From: a virus
Strand: one strand, 5' to 3'
IMG/VR virus record: IMGVR_UViG_3300025481_000001
Span: 1 to 35,740 of that record
DNA length: 35,740 nucleotides
The notes under the pieces are model-generated. The model was not told the DNA's origin. It saw only the letters and a list, made by a program, of their open reading frames with translations, and ran no database searches. The translations under genes and the position numbers were made by a program. Positions within the stretch are counted from its first letter, which is position 1. Each line of letters opens with the position of its first letter. Shown here one piece after another: positions 7,246 through 13,481 of this stretch.

Positions 7246-7400
7246 AAATTTAAAAGCGCGCGGCACTGAATTGTGAGAAACGATGCCGCGCGCTCCGGTG
7301 GATTTTCCATGGTCAACCGGCGGCGATAAAGTGGAGGGGACGGCGTTGAAGTTGTTGCCGCCACCACCGCGGGTTGAAAGAGGTTGGTAAAGATGGTCAT
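7242..7400 (-). CDS. Small ORF linked by ATGA overlaps at both ends, 52 aa
   Basis: The ATG at 7398-7400 overlaps the stop of the RHH-like gene (ATGA, 7397-7400), and the TGA at 7242-7244 overlaps the next gene's ATG (ATGA, 7242-7245). The product starts MTIFTNLFQPAVVAATTSTP and ends in SFLTIQCRALLNL. It has no clear motif; the N-terminal third is moderately hydrophobic. Perfect overlaps at both ends are the main evidence, because without this ORF the otherwise continuous coupling of the operon would break at this point. Confidence 0.6.
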   Translation of the reverse strand: MTIFTNLFQPAVVAATTSTPSPPLYRRRLTMENPPERAASFLTIQCRALLNL

Positions 7401-7624
7401 CTGAAATTCAGCAAAATCTGCTCGTAATGTTTTCGGCGGGCCTCTTCCATGTCGCTCGCCGACTGCGGATTCACCGTGCGCAGTCCCGTCACCACCATGC
7501 GCCGGATAAACTCCCCCAGACTCCGGTCGTCGCTCAAGGCAAGCCGACCGAGAATCAGGCGCTCCTGCGCCAGCAAATTGACCGTTACGTTAACGGTCCC
7601 TTTTCCGACTGGATTTGCGGCCAT
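7397..7624 (-). CDS. Ribbon-helix-helix-like small protein (75 aa)
   Basis: The segment GTVNVTVNLLAQERLILGRL, then DRSLGEFIRRMVVTGLRTV, has the beta-helix-helix shape of an RHH DNA-binding fold: an alternating V/T strand near the N-terminus, a first helix, a Ser-Leu turn, and a second helix. RHH proteins dimerise through the strand and act as repressors in phages, plasmids and antitoxins. The gene overlaps the first early gene by 35 bp upstream and the next one by ATGA. A role in early control is inferred. Confidence 0.68.
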   Translation of the reverse strand: MAANPVGKGTVNVTVNLLAQERLILGRLALSDDRSLGEFIRRMVVTGLRTVNPQSASDMEEARRKHYEQILLNFR

Positions 7625-7775
7625 AATTTTCGTCTCCGTAAATGTCGAGCCTCAACAGGAAACAAATGTGCGAACTGAAGTTGCGGCCCTGCGACCGCGC
7701 CCGCTCCTTGGCGTCCTCCAGCAATTCCGGCGAGATGCTTAATCCGTGAGCAATGTTTCCTGTTTTGTTGGCCAT
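7590..7775 (-). CDS. Ribbon-helix-helix protein, first gene of the leftward operon (61 aa)
   Basis: The core GLSISPELLEDAKERARSQG followed by RNFSSHICFLLRLDI is a textbook RHH motif: a strand with S-I-S-P, helix 1 with A-x-E-R-A, a G-R-N-F-S turn, and helix 2. The similar protein on the other strand (7865-8197) has DARAVARSQRRSLSNYIRGL in the same place, so the two are probably paralogues. The gene is the first after the control region. It overlaps the second RHH gene by 35 bp in another frame. It is a likely autoregulator of the early promoter (inferred). Confidence 0.7.
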   Translation of the reverse strand: MANKTGNIAHGLSISPELLEDAKERARSQGRNFSSHICFLLRLDIYGDENYGRKSSRKRDR

Positions 7776-7786
7776 ATCTATCGTTT

Positions 7787-7812
7787 CTTAAGACTTAAGC
7801 AGTCTGCTTAAG
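7787..7812. promoter_or_regulatory. Operator: three CTTAAG sites with a perfect 9-bp inverted repeat
   Basis: CTTAAG occurs at 7787-7792, 7794-7799 and 7807-7812. The last two belong to a perfect inverted repeat, CTTAAGCAG, one T, CTGCTTAAG (7794-7812). The first two are spaced exactly 7 bp. Tandem and inverted short sites like this are what RHH repressors bind as paired dimers. It lies between two divergent RHH genes and overlaps the leftward promoter, so occupancy would shut off the early operon (inferred). Confidence 0.72.
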
Positions 7813-7821
7813 TTACGTCAA
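7793..7821 (-). promoter_or_regulatory. Predicted leftward early promoter
   Basis: On the minus strand, TTGACG (7816-7821) matches the -35 consensus in five of six positions. Exactly 17 bp later there is TTAAGT (7793-7798) as a weaker -10. The spacer and -10 are made of the CTTAAG operator. The start codon of the first early gene is about 20 nt downstream of the -10. Confidence 0.5.
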
Positions 7822-7864
7822 CAATTATTTTGAAAAATCTTTTCAACTGGTTTATCCTCCTTCC

Positions 7865-8197
7865 GTGGGCCAAAAACGATACACGACGCACACGGTTTCC
7901 TTCTCCGGCCAGGAACAGCTCCTGGCCGACGCTCGGGCCGTGGCGCGATCTCAAAGGCGCAGCCTGTCCAATTACATTAGGGGACTTTTAGAGGCCGATT
8001 TAAAAGCCGGCCTGGAGCTGAAAGATTCCAGCCAGCCCGCCGCGCCACCGCCGGCGCGACCCGTCAATTCCAAAGCCGGTTCGGACCCGATGATCGAGGT
8101 GGGGCCGCACGGCGCCGTTTCTTATCGGCATCAGCGGCGCGCAAAAAAATACGCAGGGCCGCCGCTTCGCATTCCAATTGAACCAATAAAATCCTGA
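7865..8197 (+). CDS. Ribbon-helix-helix regulator, divergent from the early operon (110 aa)
   Basis: It starts with GTG at 7865 (MGQKRYTTHTVSFSG). Residues about 8-48 hold an RHH fold: strand THTVSFS, helix QEQLLADARAVARSQ, turn RRSLSN, helix YIRGLLEADLKA. The remaining half is Pro/Ala-rich (QPAAPPPARPVNS) and ends in a basic stretch (RHQRRAKKYAGPPLRI), probably flexible. A repressor that controls both directions from the CTTAAG operator is the natural reading. A TTGAAA/TATCCT pair with 17-bp spacing (7830-7858) would start transcription almost at the GTG, so a leaderless message is possible but unproven. Confidence 0.72.
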   Translation: MGQKRYTTHTVSFSGQEQLLADARAVARSQRRSLSNYIRGLLEADLKAGLELKDSSQPAAPPPARPVNSKAGSDPMIEVGPHGAVSYRHQRRAKKYAGPPLRIPIEPIKS

Positions 8198-8264
8198 TTT
8201 CACTCACTGACAAATGAGAAACCCTTTGCCGCAAGTCATCATCCAAAAGCAGTCGCGCGTTCAT
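8064..8264 (-). CDS. Possible small convergent gene (66 aa), overlaps the RHH gene
   Basis: The minus-strand ORF starts MNARLLLDDDLRQRVSHLSV outside the RHH gene, with a good Shine-Dalgarno-like AGGAAAGG about 5 nt before its ATG, which is rare in this window. The first 45 residues look like a normal helical protein (EIRILLVQLECEAAALRIFL), but the last third is antisense to the RHH tail and arginine-rich. Since 134 bp overlap the convergent gene, one of the two ends is doubtful. Kept as a candidate only. Confidence 0.35.
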   Translation of the reverse strand: MNARLLLDDDLRQRVSHLSVSEIRILLVQLECEAAALRIFLRAADADKKRRRAAPPRSSGPNRLWN

Positions 8265-8344
8265 AGCCCTTTCCTGAACGTCGGTTTGAGGAACCGCGCA
8301 CAGACTGCGCTTGACGGGAATTAAATCAAGCCCAACCTGTCCCC

Positions 8345-8776
8345 ATGAAGACCACCATCCTCATCCTGCTCGCGTCGTGCGCGCTGACGTTTGGTCAAAA
8401 CTCCGAACAGCGGGAATTGCAAATCAAGCAAGCCGCCGGCTTCCGTAAAGTTGCCGGCACGGTTTATCATCCCGCCGGGTCCACCAATTGGTTTGTGCTG
8501 CCAGCGGCCAGCAACCCCACCTACCTGAAAGTTAATCAGATTCTGGATGGAGGGATCACCGTTGATTTTATCTTTGAAGGATCACAAGGCACGGCCATCC
8601 AAAAAACAGTCTTCATAAAAAACTTTCCCCATCAGGACGCCTTAACAACCGGCGCGGTGTTGAATAATGGGAATCCAATTGTTGCCATGCGCGTGGGCGT
8701 TTTTCGTTATCCCTACGGAGTTCTGGAGTCTTACGATTACGGAACGCCCTGGACGCCGCCAGCGGTCGCTAAATAA
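8345..8776 (+). CDS. Secreted protein with signal peptide, unknown (143 aa)
   Basis: The N-terminus MKTTILILLASCALTFGQNS is a clear Sec signal peptide (Lys at position 2, hydrophobic core, likely cleavage after the TFG region), here not built from repeats. The mature part is beta-rich, with segments KVAGTVYHPAGSTNWFVLPA, GGITVDFIFE and QKTVFIKNF, resembling small secreted domains common in Verrucomicrobia. No catalytic motif is seen. It opens the rightward accessory block before the packaging genes. Function unknown. Confidence 0.7.
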   Translation: MKTTILILLASCALTFGQNSEQRELQIKQAAGFRKVAGTVYHPAGSTNWFVLPAASNPTYLKVNQILDGGITVDFIFEGSQGTAIQKTVFIKNFPHQDALTTGAVLNNGNPIVAMRVGVFRYPYGVLESYDYGTPWTPPAVAK

Positions 8777-8783
8777 TTTTATC

Positions 8784-8978
8784 GTGGCTGAAGTCCACTC
8801 CCAACAGTTTTGCAAGACGTGCGGCAAACTCACGCTGCACACCCGGCCCGGCACCAACAATCTCGTCCACGCGCTCGTCACGCTCTTCCTTTGCGGCCTT
8901 TGGATTCCCGTCTGGATCGTCGTGGGCATCGTCAACGCCAGCCATCGCCCTCACTGCACCCAATGCGGCGGCAAATAG
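8784..8978 (+). CDS. Zinc-ribbon membrane peptide (64 aa)
   Basis: The start is the GTG at 8784 (MAEVHSQQFCKTCGKLTLHT); longer reading upstream runs through the previous gene. CKTC near the N-terminus and CTQC near the C-terminus form a split zinc ribbon on either side of a hydrophobic stretch (LVHALVTLFLCGLWIPVWIV). The pattern 'C..CG..t.H.r', then 'GLWiPvW', then 'C..CG' is one I recognise from small conserved prokaryotic and phage membrane proteins of unknown function. It follows the secreted gene by 7 nt and probably shares its transcript. Confidence 0.68.
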   Translation: MAEVHSQQFCKTCGKLTLHTRPGTNNLVHALVTLFLCGLWIPVWIVVGIVNASHRPHCTQCGGK

Positions 8979-9304
8979 TATTTCACCATTTCAGCTTTCC
9001 CAATTTCTGCTTTTGACTTGAGATGGGTTTTCGATTTTTCTTGGTGCCTCTCTTTCCTGTGCTTACTTTCTCCCCATTCGGAGTTCGGAGTTCGATGTTC
9101 GACGTTTCCCCCTTCAAATAATTTCCGCGCCTTGTCCGCCTTGTCCGCCGCGTGCGCTTACGCCTTTTTCCCGCCTGTGATTAAATCGCCCGCGTGATGC
9201 GAGCGACCTCACTCAAACATTCTGGCAGCCGGGCGACATTCCTCCGGCAGGCGGTCGCTCGCTTGTTCCCGTCCTCGGCTGCCGTCCTTCAAAACCAAAA
9301 TCCC
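8979..9304. repeat. Gene-poor stretch with copy 1 of a long composite repeat and heptamers
   Basis: No convincing gene. From about 9021 to 9165 the sequence matches 19272-19450 in blocks (GATTTTTCTTGG, then CCATTCG, then heptamers, then CCGCCTTGTCCGCCTTGTCC and GCGTGCGCTTACGC). Heptamer units of the GTTCGGA/GTTCGATG type run from about 9078 to 9110. A 32-codon ORF (MGFRFFLVPLFPVLTFSPFG) starts at 9021 and has a counterpart in the second copy, so it belongs to the repeat and is not called as a gene. Confidence 0.8.
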
Positions 9305-9901
9305 ATGAAAAATAAAATCCGATTCAGTCTTTCGCTGCTGGCTTTAACTTTAGCCTTCAGCCTTCAGCCTTCAGCCTTTGCCCAACAAACTCCTCCCGGC
9401 TGCTCCGGCATCACCTTGTGGACGGGCTTTTACACGGACACGCAGGCGTGCAGTCCCGGCGACACCATCCGCTACGGCGTCACGGTGGCCAACGATCTGC
9501 GGTATAATCCCCTGGACTGCGACGTCACCGGCCTGGCCGTGACGATCACGACGCCGGATTACGTGACGCATTCTATCACGCTGTTCCGCACGACGCTGAC
9601 CTCCGGCCAATACGATGACTATCCCAACGCCGTCAGTTACGTCGTCAGTGCGAGCGACGTGCGGCAGGATGGAACGGTCAAGGCGACGTCGTTGACGACC
9701 GATTCCCAAAGCAGCACGAACCGGCAGGGCGTCAATGCAAAAGTCATTCTGCCAGTTCCGGCGCCGGTGCTCGTTCCAGCCATCACACAGTTGCAAGCGC
9801 ACGCTGCGGTTACGGATACGAACGTGACGGTTTTGCAAACGAACGTTGCAAATTTGAACGCGACGATAGCCGCTCTGAAGAAAGCAAATCGCCTGAAATA
9901 A
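9305..9901 (+). CDS. Secreted protein with repeat-encoded signal peptide (198 aa)
   Basis: The start is placed at MKNKIRFSLSLLALTLAFSL, 37 codons into a longer frame. Most of the signal peptide's hydrophobic core and its cleavage motif (LAFSLQPSAFA before QQTPPG) are encoded by the AGCCTTC heptamer array at 9350-9381. The mature domain contains CSGITLWTGFYTDTQACSPG and CDVTGLAVTIT, a beta-sandwich look with three or four Cys likely paired in disulfides, as suits an exported protein. The end is a heptad-like coiled coil with repeated T-N-V-x-x-L-Q-T/L-N (TDTNVTVLQTNVANLNATIA). An adhesion or envelope role is possible, not shown. Confidence 0.75.
   Translation: MKNKIRFSLSLLALTLAFSLQPSAFAQQTPPGCSGITLWTGFYTDTQACSPGDTIRYGVTVANDLRYNPLDCDVTGLAVTITTPDYVTHSITLFRTTLTSGQYDDYPNAVSYVVSASDVRQDGTVKATSLTTDSQSSTNRQGVNAKVILPVPAPVLVPAITQLQAHAAVTDTNVTVLQTNVANLNATIAALKKANRLK
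9350..9381. repeat. AGCCTTC heptamer array encoding a signal-peptide core
   Basis: Four near-perfect AGCCTTC units end in AGCCTTTG. In the gene's frame they give LAFSLQPSAFA, so the array supplies both hydrophobic residues and an A-x-A cleavage motif. Equivalent arrays lie at 21830-21860, 28190-28221 and 29461-29492, always with this strand as the coding strand. The opposite strand would give TGA stops. Confidence 0.92.
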
Positions 9902-9979
9902 ATTTCCACCATCAAACAAAAATCCCATGACCGTCCCGCAATGCGGGACGGCTTCGCAAACCAAAAAGGAAAACTGAAA

Positions 9980-10489
9980 ATGAAAATGACAAGATTGATT
10001 CCACTCATAGCGACGGCAGCGCTGCTGGTCGTCGGCTGCAACGCCATCACCGGCTGCAACACCGCGCCACGGCGCGACATCATCGCGGTTAAATCCACCG
10101 TGCTCGGCTTTGACGTATCCGCCGACGCGGTGTCGCAAATTCCCCACGTCCGGCTTGGACTGATCCGGAACTTCTACCAGATGATTCCGGTCTCCATAGG
10201 CAGTTCATCCAACACGATGGCTTCGGTGGCCACACCGAATTATGCCACCAGCATGGCGGCTGACATGGGTCTGACTTCGCAGCAAGGGGCCGAAGAGTTC
10301 GCCACTGGCAATGCCGCCGACCTGCAATCCAAAGCGGAGACCACCGCCCAAATCGGCGCTCGCAAGTTGCGCGGCACGGCTTTGGTGCTGACTGGACTCA
10401 CGCCCGCAGTAGGCACCGCCGCGGGGGTTATTACTAACGTCATTCCGGTCATCCCGGGCATCCCGGTCACCACAACCAACACGCCATAA
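9980..10489 (+). CDS. Lipoprotein, unknown (169 aa)
   Basis: The start is placed at MKMTRLIPLIATAALLVVGC (AAGGA lies 13 nt upstream). The lipobox L-V-V-G-C puts a lipid-modified Cys at about residue 20, so the mature protein would be anchored in a membrane; a second Cys follows in AITGCNT. Residues about 48-80 (AVSQIPHVRLGLIRNFYQMI) and a central YATSMAADMGLTSQQ stretch are distinctive but unfamiliar to me. A palindrome (CCGTCCCGCA and TGCGGGACGG, 9931-9951) precedes the gene. It could alter the host envelope (superinfection exclusion is one option), but nothing proves it. Confidence 0.72.
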   Translation: MKMTRLIPLIATAALLVVGCNAITGCNTAPRRDIIAVKSTVLGFDVSADAVSQIPHVRLGLIRNFYQMIPVSIGSSSNTMASVATPNYATSMAADMGLTSQQGAEEFATGNAADLQSKAETTAQIGARKLRGTALVLTGLTPAVGTAAGVITNVIPVIPGIPVTTTNTP

Positions 10490-10735
10490 CTGAATTGGTA
10501 GGACGTCGCTGCCGCGACGCCGGCGGCGCAGTCCCGCAATGCGGGACCCTACCATGAGCAAAGTGTTCTTTATAAAACCAAACATCAGGCCCGCAACACG
10601 TGAAGCGGGCGCGGGGTTTGCCGGTGGTCCTGATTCGGCGACATTCAAAGTCCGAACGAAAAACCGGCACGTGTTTTCCCTGATTCAATGTTCAGAGTTC
10701 GATGTTCGATGTTCGACGTTCCCAATTCCTTAACC
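10490..10735. repeat. Intergenic stretch with palindromes and heptamers; weak 59-codon ORF
   Basis: Two hairpins (GCCGCGACGCCGGCGGCGC region near 10510-10530 and GTCCCGCA with TGCGGGAC at 10531-10547) and a GTTCGAT heptamer array (about 10688-10722) occupy this gap. A frame from ATG 10554 to TAA 10733 reads MSKVFFIKPNIRPATREAG and then passes into the heptamers (CSEFDVRCS). It lies just ahead of the lipase and could be translated, but composition gives no support. Confidence 0.7.
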
Positions 10736-11587
10736 ATGTTGCCTCTTGACCCAACGCCGTTTGGTTTCTCGTGGCCCAACGCCCGCGCCTGCGCGGAGCG
10801 TTGCGCCGCGGCGAATGGCCAGACCAGCCGCAGCCTGGAGGCAATGGGCGTGTCAGGCCAGTTCTTCGTGAACCGCGACAGGGACGCCGCGGCGGTAGTC
10901 ATCAACGAGGGCAACTGCATCTCCGTCGCCTTCCGTGGTTCGTCTTGCCTGCGCGATTGGATTCAGAATTTCAAAATCCTGAAAGACCATCCGCGAGCCA
11001 AATACTTCCACGCCTACGATGGACGGCCGGCGGAGATCCATGAGGGTTTCAAGGAGGACGTGGACTCCATCACGGCGGATTTAATCACCGCGATTAAAAA
11101 CTGCCGGCAAGATGCCGGCAGCACGTTGCCGTCCGCCGTCACCGCGGGTTCCGGTCGTGCTGTGCCGGAGACCGGCGGTCCAATCTTCGTGACGGGTCAT
11201 TCCAAGGGCGGTGGGGAGGCTATTGACTTTGCGCTCGAATTACAGCGTCTCAAATTTCCAATTGGCGGCGTCTATACCTTTGGCCAGCCCCGCGTAGGCG
11301 ACCGCGCGTTCGCTAATCTCTATAACGAAACCCTGTATGAAGAGACGTTCCGCGTCGTGAATCAAAACGACATCGTGCCGCGCGTGCCCGGCGTGCTGCT
11401 GGGCTACAAACATTGCGGACAGGAAATCTTCCTACCCGTCGGCGGCGGCTGGGACCTGAATCCGTCGCTGTTCACCACGTTTTTCTCGGATGCGCTTGGC
11501 CTGTGGGCCGCGTATCGGCACGAGACGGACGTGCTCATGGCCGACCACAACATCTTCGCGTATCAGAAACGGATTCAAATTTTATGA
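10736..11587 (+). CDS. Class 3 lipase-like alpha/beta hydrolase with in-frame palindrome
   Basis: The start is placed at MLPLDPTPFGFSW; the longer frame begins inside heptamers. The 283-residue protein has the class 3 lipase (triacylglycerol lipase) layout: the oxyanion region ISVAFRGS (about 62-69), the nucleophile elbow VTGHSKGG with Ser about 156, a TFGQPRVGD strand, Asp about 212 in NDIVPRVP, and His about 271 in MADHNIFAY. All triad candidates are present, so it could hydrolyse ester lipids. Residues about 122-131 (NCRQDAGSTL) are the 25-bp palindrome read in reverse, placed in the loop before the nucleophile strand. It overlaps the methylase gene by ATGA. A lipase is unusual in phages. 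Confidence 0.85.
   Translation: MLPLDPTPFGFSWPNARACAERCAAANGQTSRSLEAMGVSGQFFVNRDRDAAAVVINEGNCISVAFRGSSCLRDWIQNFKILKDHPRAKYFHAYDGRPAEIHEGFKEDVDSITADLITAIKNCRQDAGSTLPSAVTAGSGRAVPETGGPIFVTGHSKGGGEAIDFALELQRLKFPIGGVYTFGQPRVGDRAFANLYNETLYEETFRVVNQNDIVPRVPGVLLGYKHCGQEIFLPVGGGWDLNPSLFTTFFSDALGLWAAYRHETDVLMADHNIFAYQKRIQIL
11101..11125 (-). repeat. 25-bp palindrome, inverted copy inside the lipase frame
   Basis: An exact complement of the family consensus (CGTGCT, then GCCGGCA and TGCCGGC arms around TCT, then AG). It adds CRQDAGST to the lipase without breaking the frame. Confidence 0.95.
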
Positions 11588-12375
11588 GTCAGTCCTCCCC
11601 ACCCACCCAACGCGTGCGCCCGATCCTGCGCTGGCCGGGAAGCAAAAGCCGGATGTTGAAACACATCCTGCCGATGATTCCACCGCACGTCTGCTACTGC
11701 GAACCGTTTGCCGGAAGCCTGGCGGTCCTGCTGGCCAAGGACCGGGCCGAGGTGGAAATCGTCAACGACATAAACGGCAACCTGGTCGCACTGTACCGCA
11801 ATTTGCAATTCCATCTGCCGGCGCTGATCGGCGAGTTGAACTGGTTTTTGTCCAGCCGGGAAAACCTGCACGACTTCATTGCGCAGCCGGGCGTCACTGA
11901 GTTGCAACGCGCGGCGCGGTTTCTCCTGGTGAACCGCACGAGCTTCGGCGGGAACATGCACAGCTTCGGCGTGGCGAAGACATCCGGCGGTGGCGTGAAC
12001 TTTGAACACAAAACCATTGCCGGACTTTTAGGCAGGGCGCGCGAGCGGCTCAACGGCGTGGTGGTGGAGAACATCCCCTACGAACGTTGCTTCGCCAACT
12101 ACGATTCGCGCGAATCGTTTTTCTTTCTCGACCCGCCCTACCTGGAGACGCGCCAGTCCGCTTATGAGAGCTGGAAGGCCGCCGACATGCGCCAGCTCCG
12201 CAGCCGCGTGGAGAAGCTGAAGGGCAAATGGATTCTGACTTTGAATGATGTGCCACTAAACCGAGAGCTGTTCTCTGACTGTCATCTCCAAACCACGGTG
12301 TGCAAAAACCGGCTGGCGAATAACCGGAAGCACCCGGAGATGAAACTCGGAGAGCTGATCATCACCCCTCAATAA
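11584..12375 (+). CDS. D12-class DNA adenine N6-methyltransferase (Dam-like)
   Basis: The 263-residue protein shows the D12/Dam order: RWPGSKSRM near the N-terminus (17-25), the SAM-binding motif EPFAGSLAVLL (40-50), NDINGNLVALY (61-71), then the target helix region RTSFGGNMHSFG, and the catalytic DPPY at about 183-186. The reaction is transfer of methyl from SAM to adenine N6 in double-stranded DNA. In a phage it would protect DNA from host restriction or affect replication timing; Mu itself modifies adenine through Mom. Its ATG overlaps the lipase stop (ATGA, 11584-11587), so both are co-translated. Confidence 0.92.
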   Translation: MSQSSPPTQRVRPILRWPGSKSRMLKHILPMIPPHVCYCEPFAGSLAVLLAKDRAEVEIVNDINGNLVALYRNLQFHLPALIGELNWFLSSRENLHDFIAQPGVTELQRAARFLLVNRTSFGGNMHSFGVAKTSGGGVNFEHKTIAGLLGRARERLNGVVVENIPYERCFANYDSRESFFFLDPPYLETRQSAYESWKAADMRQLRSRVEKLKGKWILTLNDVPLNRELFSDCHLQTTVCKNRLANNRKHPEMKLGELIITPQ

Positions 12376-12377
12376 AT

Positions 12378-12737
12378 ATGCTACTCGCCCAGGCCGACCT
12401 CACCAGCGTGCCCGCCGAGATTCTCAAGTGGGTGTTCATCACCCTCGGTTGCCTGCTGGGCCTGGCAGCCGTCATCATCGGCATCGTCTTGGGCTTCCGC
12501 AAACCGGCCAAGGTTCAGATAGACGACGAGCCGCCGCCCGAATTTCGCAAGTCGCCACATCCGTTCAACGACGGCCTCTGCAAACTGCAGCACCAGCACA
12601 TCGACCGTCGCCTCGACGTTCTCGAACACTGGCGCCTCGAGGAAACAATCAACAATGCCAACCGCAACCAGCGGCTCATGTTCGCCTTGGGCAAAATCGC
12701 ACAGAAACTAGGCGTGGATATTGAACCCGCCGATTAA
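12378..12737 (+). CDS. Single-TM membrane protein, possible lysis/holin-region gene (119 aa)
   Basis: A hydrophobic segment WVFITLGCLLGLAAVIIGIV (about 18-37) lies after a short outside-type N-terminus and before FRKPAKVQ, a positive stop-transfer. The rest is helical and soluble (HQHIDRRLDVLEHWRLEETI and a C-terminal helix). One TM plus a coiled-coil-like tail fits an i-spanin-like or holin-accessory protein, and Mu-like phages have lysis genes in this position before the packaging genes. No endolysin is seen nearby, so this is only a suggestion. Confidence 0.68.
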   Translation: MLLAQADLTSVPAEILKWVFITLGCLLGLAAVIIGIVLGFRKPAKVQIDDEPPPEFRKSPHPFNDGLCKLQHQHIDRRLDVLEHWRLEETINNANRNQRLMFALGKIAQKLGVDIEPAD

Positions 12738-12741
12738 CCCC

Positions 12742-12996
12742 ATGACAACGCGCGAAATAAAAATCTGCAATGCCATCCTGGACGTGCTGCATGACCTCGA
12801 CGGCGGCCAATTCACCGAGCTGCAAATCCACGGCGATTTGTACGTGCGCCTCGGTAAAAACATCTCGCTGGCCGAGCTGGATGCCGCCATCGCCATCTGC
12901 AACGTGCGCCGATGGATCGTCGGCGTGCCGGGCCTGGCTGGAAAAATGAAATGGAACATCAGCGACCGCGGCGAGGCCGCGCGACTGGAACTGTGA
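12742..12996 (+). CDS. Small winged-helix-like phage protein (84 aa)
   Basis: MTTREIKICNAILDVLHDLD and LYVRLGKNISLAELDAAIAI, then RRWIVGVPGLAGKMKWNISD, arrange as helices followed by a wing-like beta pair, as in many small wHTH proteins. It sits 4 nt after the membrane protein and before two more small genes that precede the gp27-like gene, in the region where Mu has gp25/gp26. The function is not known; DNA binding is possible. Confidence 0.65.
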   Translation: MTTREIKICNAILDVLHDLDGGQFTELQIHGDLYVRLGKNISLAELDAAIAICNVRRWIVGVPGLAGKMKWNISDRGEAARLEL

Positions 12997-13013
12997 ATGA
13001 GCGCCAAAAAAAT

Positions 13014-13292
13014 ATGACCACTTTAACCGATACCGAACGCGTAGAACTCCGCCACCTCGTCCTCGAAATCCTGGCCGTCCGCCAGCGCGCCGCCCTGCCG
13101 CTGCACACCGTCGCCAGCCATGTCCGCACCGCCCGCGGCCTGGAGACGCCGGCAGCGGACGTGGAAGCCGCGCTCGTCTTGCTGGCCGGCTATAATCCGC
13201 CGCTCGTGCTGGCCATGTTTGACCCGCTCGGCAACACCCGCTACTGGCAGGCCACCACCGCCGGCGTCCTCGCCTACGAAAGGCGCGCGTGA
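13014..13292 (+). CDS. Small phage protein, winged-helix-like (92 aa)
   Basis: The ATG at 13014 (MTTLTDTERVELRHLVLEIL) is chosen; an in-frame GTG at 12993 would overlap the previous gene. The pattern of three helices (to LPLHTVASHVRTARG and ADVEAALVLL) then two beta strands (PLVLAMFD, TRYWQATTAG) resembles the previous gene's layout, so the two could be distant paralogues. It overlaps the next gene by GTGA (13289-13292). Confidence 0.6.
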   Translation: MTTLTDTERVELRHLVLEILAVRQRAALPLHTVASHVRTARGLETPAADVEAALVLLAGYNPPLVLAMFDPLGNTRYWQATTAGVLAYERRA

Positions 13293-13480
13293 CCCCTCAA
13301 CTCCACCAACTTTACGGCGCCGTCATCCCCGGCGTGGTCCGGGAAATTGAGTCGCGCCCTTTTCTGGCCCGCATCGCCCGCTTTGACCGCGCCCTCGCCG
13401 CCTGGCGCCGCACCGGCTTCTCCGGCCTGCTGCATAATCCCGGTAGGGCGGTGCTGCTACGCCCCCTGCCATATAAATAA
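13289..13480 (+). CDS. Small phage protein, unknown (63 aa)
   Basis: It starts at GTG 13289 in a GTGA overlap with the previous stop. Product MTPQLHQLYGAVIPGVVREI then RFDRALAAWRRTGFSGLLHN. It is helical and basic, with no recognisable domain. It lies 1 nt before the gp27-like ATG. Coupling to the upstream gene and good packing argue that it is real. Confidence 0.55.
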   Translation: MTPQLHQLYGAVIPGVVREIESRPFLARIARFDRALAAWRRTGFSGLLHNPGRAVLLRPLPYK

Positions 13481-13481
13481 T

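Noticed and set aside
8311-8339. TTGACG at 8311-8316 as a promoter for the rightward accessory genes
   Set aside because: The -10 position at 17-bp spacing reads AACCTG, too far from consensus; nothing else supports it.
10554-10733. 59-codon ORF MSKVFFIKPN as a gene
   Set aside because: Its second half is the heptamer array and no coupling or ribosome site supports it; only mentioned in the gap description.
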